Assembly (NCBI RefSeq): GCF_026151205.1
Contig: NC_087072.1
Span: 4,636,084-4,700,083 of the forward strand
DNA from: Bolinopsis microptera
Taxonomy: Eukaryota > Ctenophora > Tentaculata > Lobata > Bolinopsidae
Length of the DNA: 64,000 bases
Direction: 5' to 3'
Shown: piece after piece, positions 45,083 to 60,400 of the stretch
How the letters are laid out: each line of letters starts with the position of its first letter
Numbering within the stretch: position 1 is the first letter of the stretch
Made by a program: the position numbers and the translations under genes
The notes under the pieces: model-generated
What the model was told of the DNA's origin: nothing
Databases searched by the model: none
The model's input: the letters and a program-made list of their open reading frames with translations, nothing else

Positions 45083-45330
45083 TCTAATGATGTTTCATAA
45101 AAGTTATCGCTTAAACAAAGAGTCACTGTGTCACGATATTATATTACAAAATTTAAAATAGTGTCTAATGATATTTCATAAAAGTTATCGCTCAAACAAT
45201 GAGTCAATTTGTCACGATATTATATTACAAAGTTAAAAAGAGTCACGTCTAATGATGTTTCAATGTAAAAGTTATCGCTCAAACAATTTGTCAATATATT
45301 ATATTACAAAATTAAAAAACAGTGTCAATG
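45083..45330. repeat. Three tandem copies of an ~82-bp repeat
   Basis: The unit contains 'taatgatgtttcat', 'aaaagttatcgct', 'aaacaa' and 'gtcacgatattatattacaa' and occurs three times with small indels. It lies just downstream of the minus-strand terminal exon at 45450. Confidence 0.75.
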
Positions 45331-45449
45331 AAGTAAAAATTTTACAGGTGTTACTGTAATAACGTAAATAAAAGAACTTGAGGTTCTAATTTGAAGTTAC
45401 TTATATCATTTAACCTGAATATAAAAGTCTATCATTAAAATAATTTTCA

Positions 45450-45640
45450 CTATAGTGCAGCCGAGTTCTTATCGTCGTTCATATATTTTAGAACTTCACT
45501 TGTAATACGATTAACATCATACGGTTGAGGAATCTTCATTATATCACGACATACATCATTATTCAGTAATGAAAATAGATGTTCCTCAATAATCTCTTCC
45601 TCGGACATTCCTGATGTCCTAAGACTAGGGAGGCTACCTC
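45450..45640 (-). CDS. Probable terminal exon of a gene of unknown function
   Basis: The frame ends at 45450 and reads 'MSEEEIIEEHLFSLLNND', 'RDIMKIPQPYDVNRI' and 'SEVLKYMNDDKN'. It has a balanced, helix-compatible composition unlike the surrounding AT-rich DNA, and AG acceptors stand just before it. It resembles the segment 'DDEELVHRSLNEIKNN...VPEVLKQ' at 47711-47995, on the same strand beyond the inserted LINE. Both have acidic EE, a predicted helix and 'VLK' at similar spacing. I infer it is the last exon of the gene at 47711-49257, separated by the LINE. The function is not recognised. Confidence 0.45.
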
Positions 45641-47700
45641 TTATGGCCAAACAACTGGCTAAAAAAGCACAAATCCTTCAGTACTGATCCTGAGATCGCT
45701 GAACTGTCACTTGAACGCAAGCAGCTGATGATTGCGAATATGCAGAACAAATTCCCGACCAACAGGAAGCATGTCAAGACCAACATCAACCAGCTAAGAC
45801 GTAAGATTACAAAGAGACTCAGAGATATCAACAACCGCAGTGCTGACACACTCGTCGAAGAGGTAAACAACACAGACGACGCCCGGAGATACTTTGGAGC
45901 CTCTAAGATACTCGCCAAAGGATATGTTAGACCAGCTCTAACCGTCCACAACCCTGCTGGGAATATCGCAGGTACTAATGAGGAGAAAGCGAGGATTATT
46001 AAGGAGTACTTTGAAGCTGAGTTCAACGACGCTGATGAGCCTACCCTTCCTGCCTTCCTTGACCCCCCATCTAGCCTTAACAGTCCCATCACCGTTGCAG
46101 AGATAGAGAGAGCCATCAGTAAACTCAAGTCTGGTAAAGCAGTGGGTATTGATAAAGTTCCTGGCGAGGTCATGAAAGCCCTGAACAACCCCCTCCTTCA
46201 TGAAGAGCTGGCTAATGTGTTCAACGAGTCTTTCGAGAAAAACATTCACATTGAAGCAATAGGAGCAGGCATCCTCACACCACTGGCTAAGCCTGGTAAA
46301 ACTCGTGGCCCAGTTAAGTCGATACGACCATTGACCCTGCTGAATGTTTCTAGAAAGATCCTGTCACTGATAGTGCTAAACAGAATAGAGAGAGCTGTGG
46401 ACAACTTCACCGGACCGTTCCAGGAGCTGTGCTGACCTAGTTTGGGCACAGAGCATGCTCATATCTGTGGTAATGAAGAAGGAGTTTGAATGGAACAAAG
46501 TGAGTATCGACATGTCAGCTGCCTTCAATACCATCCGCAGAGGTACAACAATTAGACTACTAGAAGCTGCAGGATGCAGGATGCTCCAGAGACGACCTGA
46601 GGCTTGTACAATACCTCATGGCTAACACCACTCTAGTAGTCAGAGTGTGTTCTACTGACTCAGAGATGTTCTCTTTCAACATAGCTTAGGAGCCTCCCAA
46701 GGAGACAGCACAGCTGGTAAATTGTTTACCCTCAATCTAGCTGGAGCTGTAGTGCACATAAGAGCAGTCCTCCCCTCAAGACCCAACCCTCCGATAGCCG
46801 ATAACCACATGCCTCTTGAGTCCGGCTATTCAGACGATTTAGAGGAGATTGGTGAAGATATGGAGGAGTTACAGGATATCTTTCAGATCTCCAAGAATAT
46901 TCTCAGTGAATGGAGTCTCTTTGTCATTGACACAAAGACAAAGTTTACCAGAGTGTATTTAGAAGAAGTTGGTGCCTGTGACAAGTGGGATAATGAACTA
47001 AGAGGAAGAGAGGAGTGGAGAAACGAGACAATTCTTGGTACTAAGCTTGGATCAGAGCAGGATGTTACTAATAGAATAAATAAATCTAACTCTGCCTTCT
47101 GGTCATTTGACAAGCTGTGGTGCCAGGGATCAGAGAGGAGTCAGATAACTGAGAAGAGAAAGATCAAACTCTACGACTCACTAGTAGTATCAGTGCTCCT
47201 GTACAACTGCTGCTGCTGGGCCGTACCTCAGCATGTTCTAGAGTCTGTAGATGTTCTTCAGAGGAAGCACCTCAAGCGCATCCTACACATCTATTGGCCT
47301 AGCTCAATATCTAACAAGGCCCTCTACGCTCGTACCCAGACCAGGCCCCTTTCCGAGAGAGTGGAAAAGGCACGGTGGACAATGCTAGGTCATGTTCTAC
47401 GCAGTGAAAACGACACACCTGCCTACCAGTCTCTGTTATTTGCTACACTAGGATGTCAAACACTAAAGGGACGAGTGGGTAGACACAGGACTAATTTGTA
47501 TGATATTATTGTGAAAAAGGACCTATTTAAGAGACAAATTTATTTTAAAAATGAAGATGATTTTACCAACTTAGTGAACTTAGCAAGAGATAGAGTAGGA
47601 TGGAGGAGTTTATTTACTTTGAGACATATTGAACGAATGAGTCTTCGTAAGCGTAAATAGGCCAGCACTTTGCTGAGCCTCTTTAGGTGCTCTTTTGTTT
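45640..47700 (+). mobile_element. 5'-truncated LINE (endonuclease-lacking RT) inserted on the plus strand
   Basis: The copy covers most of a LINE ORF2 RT and C-terminal region in broken frames, followed by a short 3' UTR ('aggccagcactttgctgagc' onward). It has no endonuclease. The right boundary near 47700 and left near 45640 are judged from where LINE-like coding stops; target duplications were not found. It separates the two halves of the minus-strand cargo gene. Confidence 0.7.
45650..47660 (+). pseudogene. LINE reverse transcriptase, frameshifted, catalytic box altered
   Basis: The first frame (to 46435) carries 'ERAISKLKSGKAVGIDKVPG', 'LTPLAKPGK' and 'IRPLTLLNVSRKILS', RT motifs 1-2. 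After frame changes, 'KVSIDMSAAFNTIRR' (motif A) and 'LGASQGDSTAGKLFTL' (motif B) follow. The last frame (46722-47660) has 'LESGYSDDLEEIGE' where YADD is expected, so the active-site Ala is Ser. It then has the C-terminal 'EKARWTMLGHVLR' and 'RVGRHRTNLYDII'. At least two frameshifts and one in-frame stop rule out function. Its origin is a LINE clade distinct from the CR1-like copy at 1785-5697. Confidence 0.8.
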
Positions 47701-47710
47701 ATAGATGTTA

Positions 47711-49257
47711 TTATATTATATAACTGGCTAAATGGCTCTTTAGATTATGAGAGCATCTATGTTTTGAAACAGAACTTCGATCTGGTTGTTTCACTTTCCC
47801 ACACCCCAATAGGTTCTTTACCTGCTTTAAGACTTCAGGGACTTCATTTTCAATATCTTCCGCGATATCAATTACATTTAGATATTTCTTTGAATCCTGA
47901 TTATTTTTTATTTCATTCAACGATCTATGCACAAGTTCCTCATCGTCACAACTTTTCAAATTGCTTGGACCTAGTGATCTAGTTAACTCTAGCATTACCG
48001 CAATGTGGGAAATAAAGGCAAAAGAATGCTTCCCAGTTCCCTGTCACATTTGCATGGACATAATTAGTAGATAGCTTTCCTTGTATTTTTGGAATAGATT
48101 GAATAGTTTCCGATGACAAGATTGGTTTCACTCTAGCTATTGGGTATGGCTGATGCACAGTATTCTGCACCACATCATCCGTACTCTTTGTTCCATTCTG
48201 ACATTCCGGGGTAGGTAAAATACTCATCATCCGACGACGTCTTTTCTTAGATTTTAGTCTTAATACCCGCTCCATGGGTCGCACAATTGATAACGTAGGA
48301 CACCTGGATTTTTTCCTCCGAAAATATTGTATATATTCTGTAGGCAAGCTTCCTCTAAAGAACACCCAAGTCTGAATAAAACCCGTTGAATTGTTTTGGC
48401 CTTGATAATCTGGCCAGGTACCATGTCGTTACACTTCCACAATTCAATTTCAAAATTCGTCCTGACCATGCATCTATCTTTAATCGTTTCGGCATCGAGC
48501 GCCTTTCTTCCGGATTTCTCCTTACAAAGTTTGTTTTTCGGCGTGGAAGTGCCATCTTCTGTGGAGAATCTTGTAGAAAGTTTGTTTAAAACAGTCTCTT
48601 TCTTCGCAATCACAGGCTTATCACCTTTTCCATCGTGTACTGGCAGTCTAATTGTACTCAGAGAACTTGTTGGAGGAGTATTTCTAGAGTTCAATTTGTC
48701 CCGATTTCCCTGCTGATTCTCATTCTTGATTGCAGTTCCACCTTCAATGAGTCGTGTAGACAACTTGTTAAGTGCTGTTTCCTTCTTTGAATTTAACACT
48801 TTCTTGCTGCTGTTTATCTTATCAACATCAATTGGTCGTCCAATTGTGAATTTAGAATTGTCTACTGTGGGAGTTCTCGTGGTTAAATTATCAGTGTTAG
48901 CCCGCAAATGCTCCTTCTTCTTCAGACCCGTCGATGAAGATTTATCCATAATCGTCAATTTGCTTTGCACCGTCGGTTTCTTAATCTTTGGAATCCTAAA
49001 AGTAGGGACAGCTCTCCTCTTGAATGAGTTGCTTGTTATTATCGCAGTAGTGATAACATCAGCAGATGATTCGTCTTCAGAATCATATTGAGTTCTAGGT
49101 TTTGATGAATCAGCAGCCCTTTTTGAAGTGTTGACAACAACTGATACGTCCTCAGTAGATGGTTCGGGTACAGGGATTACAGCTGGAGGAAGCTCCGGAG
49201 TATCAATACCTGATGATGTGTCCTCAGTAGATGGTTCGGGTACAGGGATTACAGCTA
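47711..49257 (-). CDS. Spliced gene of unknown function, basic Ser/Thr-rich protein (cargo of the 9.65 kb element)
   Basis: The minus frame from about 49257 to 48260 is open for over 300 codons, though stops close the same frame upstream. It starts with a duplicated 'PAVIPVPEPSTED' unit. An acidic patch 'QYDSEDESSADVI' and 'RRAVPTFRIPKIKKP' follow, then two copies of a 'KKETxLNKLSTR' module, then 'DRCMVRTNFEIELWKC' and a leucine-rich end. A second frame (47979-48365) has an NLS-like 'RLKSKKRRRRMMSILPTPE'. A third (47711-47995) has 'DDEELVHRSLNEIKNN' and a good donor after 'VLKQ' (CAG|GTAAAG). The frames must be joined by introns or frameshifts that I cannot resolve. Composition suggests a nuclear protein. 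No transposase or known domain is recognised. Confidence 0.45.
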
Positions 49258-49589
49258 CAGGAACCCTTCAAGCGAATGAGCGACTCTCCTGATGCCTTCG
49301 CTAAATTGCAACGTAAACATCTGTCGTATGTGAGACTTTCCATAACCCTTCCGCACTTACACCGCTAAGCCATATTCTTTTTTCGTATAATATGAATGAT
49401 TATATTAGTAAATTATACAATTATGTGTATATAATATAGATACAAGGTGTTTTTTTTGTAGAGTTATCAAATCGATTACAACTACAGAAAACAATTGCAA
49501 GAGCGAGGTACTACTAGTACTAAAGGTCAACACTCATAATTGAGTTTAATTTGGGTAATTATGTTAAAATTTGAACCGATTAGTCAGCC
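49258..49589. other. Right interior of the 9.65 kb element, no supported gene
   Basis: Upstream of the minus-strand frame, which is closed by a stop just past 49263. AT-rich, with no inverted repeat until the terminal repeat begins near 49590. The promoter or first exon of the cargo gene would have to lie here. Confidence 0.4.
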
Positions 49590-49701
49590 AAAATCTGATT
49601 TTTAATTTATGTTAAAAAAGTTAAAAAAGTTAAAGTAATTAATGTTAAATTCCAAAATCTCGATCTTAGAATTTAACTTTTTTAACGTGGACCCCCCCCC
49701 C
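49590..49701 (-). repeat. Right terminal inverted repeat of the 9.65 kb element
   Basis: Ends in 'aacgtgg', then A and ten C, directly followed by the 7-bp duplication 'tcacata'. The segment 49611-49686 is in direct orientation to 40059-40136, flipped relative to the outer repeat. Confidence 0.7.
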
Positions 49702-49708
49702 TCACATA

Positions 49709-50875
49709 CATAATTATTTAATCTGAAGCAAACTTGAACTTCCCCTGCTAGTCGGACTGATAGACTGAGCAGTAAACAAACATACATTCCAGGTGCGGAA
49801 TTGTTGATCCAGTTATGACATCCATGTGTAATTACTGGTTAGTATTCCTTGATATTATTGAATGAAAACAACATCATATCCTCAGTCAGTAAATTGCATT
49901 GCATTAAAGTCAAATTATCTGCTAATGACTAGCAGTTGGATATAATAAAGGGCATGAACTTTAAGTGATATATTATTTACTATTTAAGTGATATAGCGTA
50001 CGGTTTACGAAAAGAAGAAACAGTATACGGTGGTGACTGGTGACATCTACTCGGCAAAAAGTGACGAAGTTCATTTTCCACATTATGACCAACAAAAAAA
50101 GTACCGCAATGGCGAAATGTATAAACTGAGCCCGAATTATGTTTGAAAGAAAGTTTTAGAGCCTTGGGTCCTCAAAAATAGTTTGAAATACAGAGCAAAT
50201 AAAAATTAGCGTGATTAATTTTCGCAATTCTAAACCAAGAAAGAGTGAACACTAAACTCTAAAGGCAGCCTCACTTGAATAGACTAATAAATTCTAAAGA
50301 ATTACAGTCATTCCGTCTAAAACTCTAAATGTGAACAAAACTCCAGGGATGTAATCGAAATTCCAAATTATCTGGAAATAATCGAGAATTCTGAATCTAG
50401 AAGTTAATGTTTGTTGTTTGGGGACCGGTTTTTGGTACACCGGCCAATGTTTACAAAATCATATGATACATAACAATATCATATGAGAATTGAAAATGAT
50501 GATGTAACCTTTATCGTTTATTCATTAAAAAAAACCAAATCTTTAAAAATTTAAACTTGCATATCATGATTTATTAACATAGTGACAAATAATTTCATTT
50601 GATACGACAGATGATCACACGCACTGTTTTATGAGCTACTTGTGTTGGATTAACGATTAGTTGGCAGTGGGCAGTGCCGAGTCGATAGCACAGTGCTCTG
50701 TATCAGTAATGATACTTCGAAAGTAAGTGAGCAGTGAGTGATTGTACAATGTCATAATCAAACTGAAATTGCTCGCACTGCAGTTTACAACTTTGGCACT
50801 CATTATATGTGAACACACAATGTATTATTAATAGATCCATAGCATAGAGAGACAACAAATTTAAGCAACAGGCAC
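49709..50875. other. Intergenic DNA, no supported gene
   Basis: AT-rich sequence with short open frames only. No repeat boundary or RNA gene can be defended. Confidence 0.45.
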
Positions 50876-50956
50876 TTTACCTGGGGACCCCAGGCTATGA
50901 TGTTTATAAACATAAATGGAGACTTGGCGGAATGACAGGCTGAGCGCCGCTCAGTA
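50876..50956. mobile_element. ~80-bp MITE-like repeat, copy B
   Basis: 'tttacctggggaccccaggc' through 'gagcgccgctcagta'. The flanks share 'caggcac' directly on both sides (7 bp, extendable to 8 with one mismatch). The family also occurs at 60962-61030 and, inverted, at 8530-8610. The 7-8 bp duplications suggest a hAT-type MITE. Confidence 0.65.
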
Positions 50957-51120
50957 ACAGGCACAATGCTCATTCAAGTCGGTATCGACTCAAATGTACC
51001 ATGACATTTAGAAAACAGTTGTGCATTGCATGATATATTCCCCGATACATTACAGTATTCCTCTTCTGTATTCTGTAATGCAGTCTTTGGGATGAAAGAT
51101 TTTGCGTTGCATGGGGGCGT

Positions 51121-51181
51121 GTTATAGAGGGAAATACTGTATATCAATGATATACAGTATTCCCCCTCTATTGTCTATAAC
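51121..51181. repeat. Near-perfect palindrome (hairpin) with a very short loop
   Basis: 'atagagggaaatactgtata' pairs with 'tatacagtattccccctcta', with only a few bases between arms, and outer 'gttataga' pairs with 'tctataac'. The loop is too short for a typical microRNA precursor. A remnant foldback element or palindromic MITE is more likely. Confidence 0.6.
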
Positions 51182-51677
51182 GTACCCCTGTACAACACTG
51201 ATATTATCATTGTGATCAAATCACAGTGATTGTACTGATGAGGTCGCTGCAGTTGCTCGTTTTGAGAGGTTTTATACAAAACTTTAAATGTGAATAATGA
51301 TGGGGTGGCATGGTGCAAATTTGATTTGACACGTGTCAGCAATCCGAGGACTTTACTGGTCGACGCTGAAGTTTACTGCCCAATCATTGTGACGTATCGG
51401 ACAGGAAGGGCACGTACATGCAGTTGACTGGAATATAATATACTGTGTGGCCGACTACAAAAGCACTCTCTATCCTCAAAGGTTAGGATAAGATATAGCA
51501 AACACTGTTGAGAGATGTGTTGCTAGAAGCACGACGAGAACAATTAATCCTCTCCAGGGCTCTGTATCTGGTCTAGAACCCCTTCTACTGTAGATATATT
51601 GCCCCTTTTTATCCATCAGACCTGCCCTTTATAAATGTAAGTGCGGTGTGTGCGGAATCGCGTGTATTGACCTAATA

Positions 51678-51870
51678 CAGTAAAACCCTAATTTACGATT
51701 TTCCGCAAACTCCGATTTATCGCGGCCATTTCCTTTCCCCAAATAGGGCTTAACATACATAATGTTAACAATCAAAACCCCGATTTAACTGTTAACGCAA
51801 ACCCCGATTTAAATTTACCGCGCAGCTTTTTCCTTTCTCCCGAACTCCGAGGTAAATCGGGGTATTGCTG
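51678..51870. mobile_element. 193-bp TA-flanked MITE (pogo/mariner-like)
   Basis: The termini are imperfect inverted repeats, 'cagtaaaaccctaatttac' at the left and, reverse-complemented, 'cagcaataccccgatttac' at the right. TA stands on both sides (51676-51677, 51871-51872). It has no coding capacity. Internal 'aaccccgattta' words repeat. Confidence 0.75.
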
Positions 51871-53297
51871 TATTGCACTTTAAGGACCATCAGTCATTAT
51901 TCGTTCTATCAGATTTGTGTATTTGGTATAGCTGTGTATGATGAGATAAGATTGACAATGATGCCATGTTAAGGTCAAAAGTTTTTCATGACGAATCATC
52001 AAACACATCGGCGAGTACAATTACTTTAAAAATCAGGAAAAACATATATATACTTATAGAGCAACAATGGCATAGATTTTTATGGCATAGATAGCTAAAA
52101 TGTTTGTCCAATAACTGACATTTATGCTATTTTATGCCATTGGCCTCTAGAAGCCTCTATGATGCTTGAAGTATAAAGGGTCACAATTCCTATGATGAGG
52201 AGAGAATGGACTCTGGCCATATCAGTTGATTGCTTTGCAGTAAGAGTGGTGCAATCTGCTGTTTTGCCGTTTGGACGACTAATGTGATTAATAACCTCAC
52301 GAAATTTACAAGATATTGCACAATAAAACGTACGGTCAGTAAAACGTACAATGTTGTGAAACGAAAGCTTCAAGGGTGATCGGAAATCTTATACTATATT
52401 TATAAACTTCAACTTTCTGAAGCCATATTTGATGCTTAACGTGGGTAATCTGGGTTTTCTAGCATTGTTCAGTGTCTGGGTCTGAAGGCCGCTCGCTTAC
52501 TCTTTTGAAACTTACAGTTACAATATGCTGACCGCGACTGAAAGATTCGTAACTTAAAATGATCCCTCACTGTTATATCTTATTGAACTTCGGAATATAG
52601 CTTAATAAGGAATAAGAATGCTTATTGCTTAAGTTACCTATTATAATAATAATAGAAAGTTGAATAATTAAAAGTAGATGATACGATGAAAGGTACCGAC
52701 TCGTTACAATTCTATATAATTCACTATAACATAACTTATAATTGTATTCGTATTGAATTCATTCAATTTCCACGGCATTACAAATATGTAGCCTTTAATA
52801 TCCAGGAGATAATCTCGACATGGCAGAATAAACTGAAACGCACGTGGCATACATTACAGAAACGGGCCGGCTGAAAAGACACATGATCCGGGAAACTACC
52901 TGTCAGTGCAACATTGAAGCCTTAGCTACTAAGTTAGTATTATTTATTAAGGCAACCCGCAACTTTAGCAGTCCGTCTTGCGTGATCAAAGTAAAAGTCA
53001 AAATAAGCTTGCCAAACCCAACAGGGCAATGTAGACAACAATAATGAGTTTGAGGAAGATCATCACAGCGCACAGAAACATGTGAACGAAATGGAATTGC
53101 AGCATATCTACGACAACGAAACAGACACCATTGATCCATAATTGAGTAGAGAGTGTAGTTAGAAGACAAATGACTATAAATACAGAATTGAATAAGGACG
53201 ATAAAGTAAAACAGTTTGATTATAAAAACAAAAAGAAGTCAGTAATTATTTAAATCTAACGTAACAACATGATGTAAATATAATGGTTAAGCTCAAC
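51871..53297. other. Intergenic DNA, no firmly supported gene
   Basis: Mostly AT-rich. One plus-strand open segment (about 53022-53144), after a weak acceptor 'aacccaacag', encodes 'NNNEFEEDHHSAQKHVNEME' and ends 'YDNETDTIDP'. Its composition is protein-like, but I found no partner exon. Confidence 0.4.
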
Positions 53298-54384
53298 TCA
53301 CAAAGTCTGTCCTCTGAGGTACGCCAGAAACGCGGGGTTCTTCATTTCAAACACTCCAGATCGTTTTTCCCTTCGCTCTGTGACAGGCTTAACAGTGACA
53401 AGCTTAATTCCACCACCTTCTCCTTTTCCTCCTCCGTGGCTGAAGGAGTTGGCGATCACGGAAAATCGCTTCTTCGCCTGAAAAAACACACATCGTTAAA
53501 TATATGTAATTTAAGAAATGGTATTTTTGCTTAAATTTGTCTTTGTATTGGATGCATCTAAACACTCAGTTGATATATTATATTTATATTAAGATTGTTT
53601 AATGTCTGTAATTCACGTATTTGAGAATATATGGTTGCCTTATCGCTTTCATCTACCTTTCTAAACCGTTCTGACATTTAAACTCAAATATACCGGTCCT
53701 AACAAACGTAACATATAAACGGCGCTAACATAGAATAAGTGACGATAACTAGTGTAGCACAGGCCCAATTAAGTTTAACAGTACGTAATTAAATCATTAC
53801 AGCACCATTGCCTCATGGTGACAACTTGAAACAGTTATAATATAGTGGTCACTGGTCACTGGTCATCATGGTCGGGGCTGTAATAGGTGGCGGTCATTAT
53901 TTTTCTAGCGCGTCAAAACTTTTTCAAAACTATTGGTTAAGGTATAGTGCCAGGTATAAGTCATTCGCAATGACCAATGTTAATTGCGTGAAATATTACG
54001 GCGCTCTTCGACATAGAACCGGAGATAGTTGAGCCAGGTTACAAATAAAAGACATCATTTAACTTCCATTTATACATTAAACCTACATTACAACTCACTA
54101 TTTCATGACATTAGATAAAATCACATTTTATAACCTTGGTAAAAATAGTCATCCTTTTATCAAGATTTCCCACAATCAAAAACGACCAACCATTAAAGTA
54201 AACAATTTTTAAACTGACCACCCCAAATATTGAATAATGTTATGATTAGTTAATATTTTAACGAAGATACATCACGATTTCCTCTCGGTTTCCCGGCATT
54301 GAGCTTCTGCAGTAATTCTGGATGAGAACCGACCATAGCCATGATATCAGGCTGAACATTACTATTAGATACTTTAAAGTCCAT
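53298..54384 (-). CDS. Small two-exon gene, function unknown (97 aa)
   Basis: Exon 1 is 54271-54384 (ATG, 38 codons, donor GTATCT) and exon 2 is 53298-53477 (acceptor 'gtgttttttcag', 59 codons plus stop). The join is phase 0. The protein starts 'MDFKVSNSNVQPDIMAMVG', continues 'HPELLQKLNAGKPRGNRD', and in exon 2 has a basic, Gly-rich stretch 'SFSHGGGKGEGGG' and then 'VTERREKRSGVFEMKNPAFL'. The strong acceptor and balanced codon use in both exons support a real gene. I do not recognise the family. It has no signal peptide or membrane segment and sits 0.6 kb downstream of the HECT ligase gene on the same strand. Confidence 0.6.
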
Positions 54385-54969
54385 TAACTTGAATTAAATG
54401 ACTCATTTGTCTCCCAAAATTTCGCTATCATTAACTAATATTTCCGAGACGGAATACTAAGTCAGATTAACATAAAACAATTCCTGCAGGGTTAAGTAAG
54501 CTGAGCTCTAATTAGTCCTGGTCCACTTACTTTCATTATTATACTGGATTTATGGATTAACCCCTAAGAAAGGTTATTCAAACAATTATCAAAACCTAAT
54601 CTCTATTCAAAATATTTCAGGACTACTTGTCTTACATATAACAAAGATATTCAGCTAGCTGAAATTCAAGGAATTATCAAAAAGAACTATAAAAACCTCG
54701 TCTGAAATCAAAACAATCAAATTACAAATCCACTAAGTGGGTCCATTTTCCATTATTACCATTGGCGAGCGATAAGTCCAGTTCTAAAGTTTATATGCCA
54801 CAGTGGACAATACCACACTTTGCCACAGTGATATATACTTCTTGAGTACGTATCTGTCGCGCTATATAACTTAAAACTCGCATAATACGTGGTGAACCAA
54901 GAAATCAATAAAATGAATTAATCTAACTGTATATAAGTATAAGACCCAAAACTGCTATAAAACTATAAG
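54385..54969. other. Intergenic gap between the small gene and the HECT ligase
   Basis: AT-rich sequence holding the 3' end of the ligase gene and the 5' flank of the small gene. No other feature is seen. Confidence 0.4.
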
Positions 54970-59498
<4,529 letters not shown>

Positions 59499-60277
59499 CT
59501 GAAATACATAAGAATATATCAAATATCTTATATTGGGCATTGGTCAATAAATACTAAATAGTCTCATGAGATCTGGCTTGTAATCAATTTAATAGGTTCG
59601 AGCCTGTCAGTATTGCCTCAGAATACATTGCCTAATGGTTAGAAGCCTAATGGTTGTAGGAACTGATATTAACCGAGTTTCTGATTCAGGATGTTACTGA
59701 AGATAGTAATGAAAATGTTTTAACACCTCAGTACTGTGTTTTACTACAGCTCAACCTGCTCAGTCTGACTATTTGGGAATTTAAACTCTTGATGGTTAGA
59801 ATGTTAGATATATAGAAATGTAAGATATACAGGGTGTACCGCATAAAGTGCGACTTTCTTCCACTTTAATAGTTTTTGACAAAATTAAACTTCACAGTTA
59901 TTTTTAACTAAATTTTGTCAGAAATATAGTTGAATTGATAAAAATAATAAAAAATATGGTAAATAGTTAAGCATCTAAGCAAAAGAATCTTCCCAAAAAT
60001 TAAATATTGTAGTCTGAAATTGACATAACTTATTTGAGGCCCAAGATGTTCAAAATCTAATAAAAACGTTTTAAAGACCTTCCACAAAATTTTCAGGGTG
60101 ATTGATCAAAAACAGTTGGAGAAAAAAGATTTTTAGACTCGATTTTCACTACGCACGATAGAAAATCGCTCGCTCAATACAATTACTCATGAGCGCTGAC
60201 CTTTGACCAACGAAATTTTTTGAACGAAATTTTTAGATAGGACCAAAAGCAACTGATAGAAACTAATCTTTTCTATC

Positions 60278-60333
60278 AAAAGCAACTAAAACGGTGGTAT
60301 CCTCCTGGTGTCCTGGGGTTTGGCAGGTTCCTC

Positions 60334-60389
<56 letters not shown>

Positions 60390-60400
60390 CAACTAAAACG
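60278..60400 (+). mobile_element. Tiny L1-style retroinsertion: 44-bp body, 51-bp poly(A), 16-bp target duplication
   Basis: 'aaaagcaactaaaacg' occurs at 60278-60293 and 60385-60400. Between them lie 'gtggtatcctcctggtgtcc', 'tggggtttggcaggttcctc' and 'attt', then an uninterrupted A run (60338-60388). A severely 5'-truncated body, pure poly(A) and a 16-bp duplication are the products of target-primed reverse transcription by an L1-type machinery. The source transcript is not identifiable from 44 bases. Confidence 0.88.

Larger units (their letters stand above)
40047..49701. mobile_element. Putative 9.65 kb inverted-repeat DNA transposon, nested with three other elements
   Basis: The outer ends are inverted: 'ggggggg' plus 'tccacgttaaaaaa' at 40047 onward, and 'aacgtggacc' plus a C-run ending at 49701. 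The 7-mer 'tcacata' directly abuts both ends (40040-40046 and 49702-49708), as a target duplication would. The terminal repeats are about 115 bp, with a central ~77-bp segment flipped in one of them. Removing the gypsy element (40248-44042), the MITE (44248-45051) and the LINE (about 45640-47700) leaves about 3 kb. The only coding material there is minus-strand frames of unknown function. No transposase is recognised, so the superfamily is open. Two independent solo elements are a less likely alternative. Confidence 0.6.

Noticed and set aside
45634-46449. Long minus-strand frames opposite the plus-strand LINE
   Set aside because: They are shadows of the RT coding strand.
51121-51181. MicroRNA precursor
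   Set aside because: The arms pair almost perfectly with a loop of only a few bases, unlike animal pre-miRNA. It is more likely a palindromic repeat.
59580-59640. tRNA-like B-box word 'ggttcgagcc'
   Set aside because: No A-box or cloverleaf could be assembled around it.
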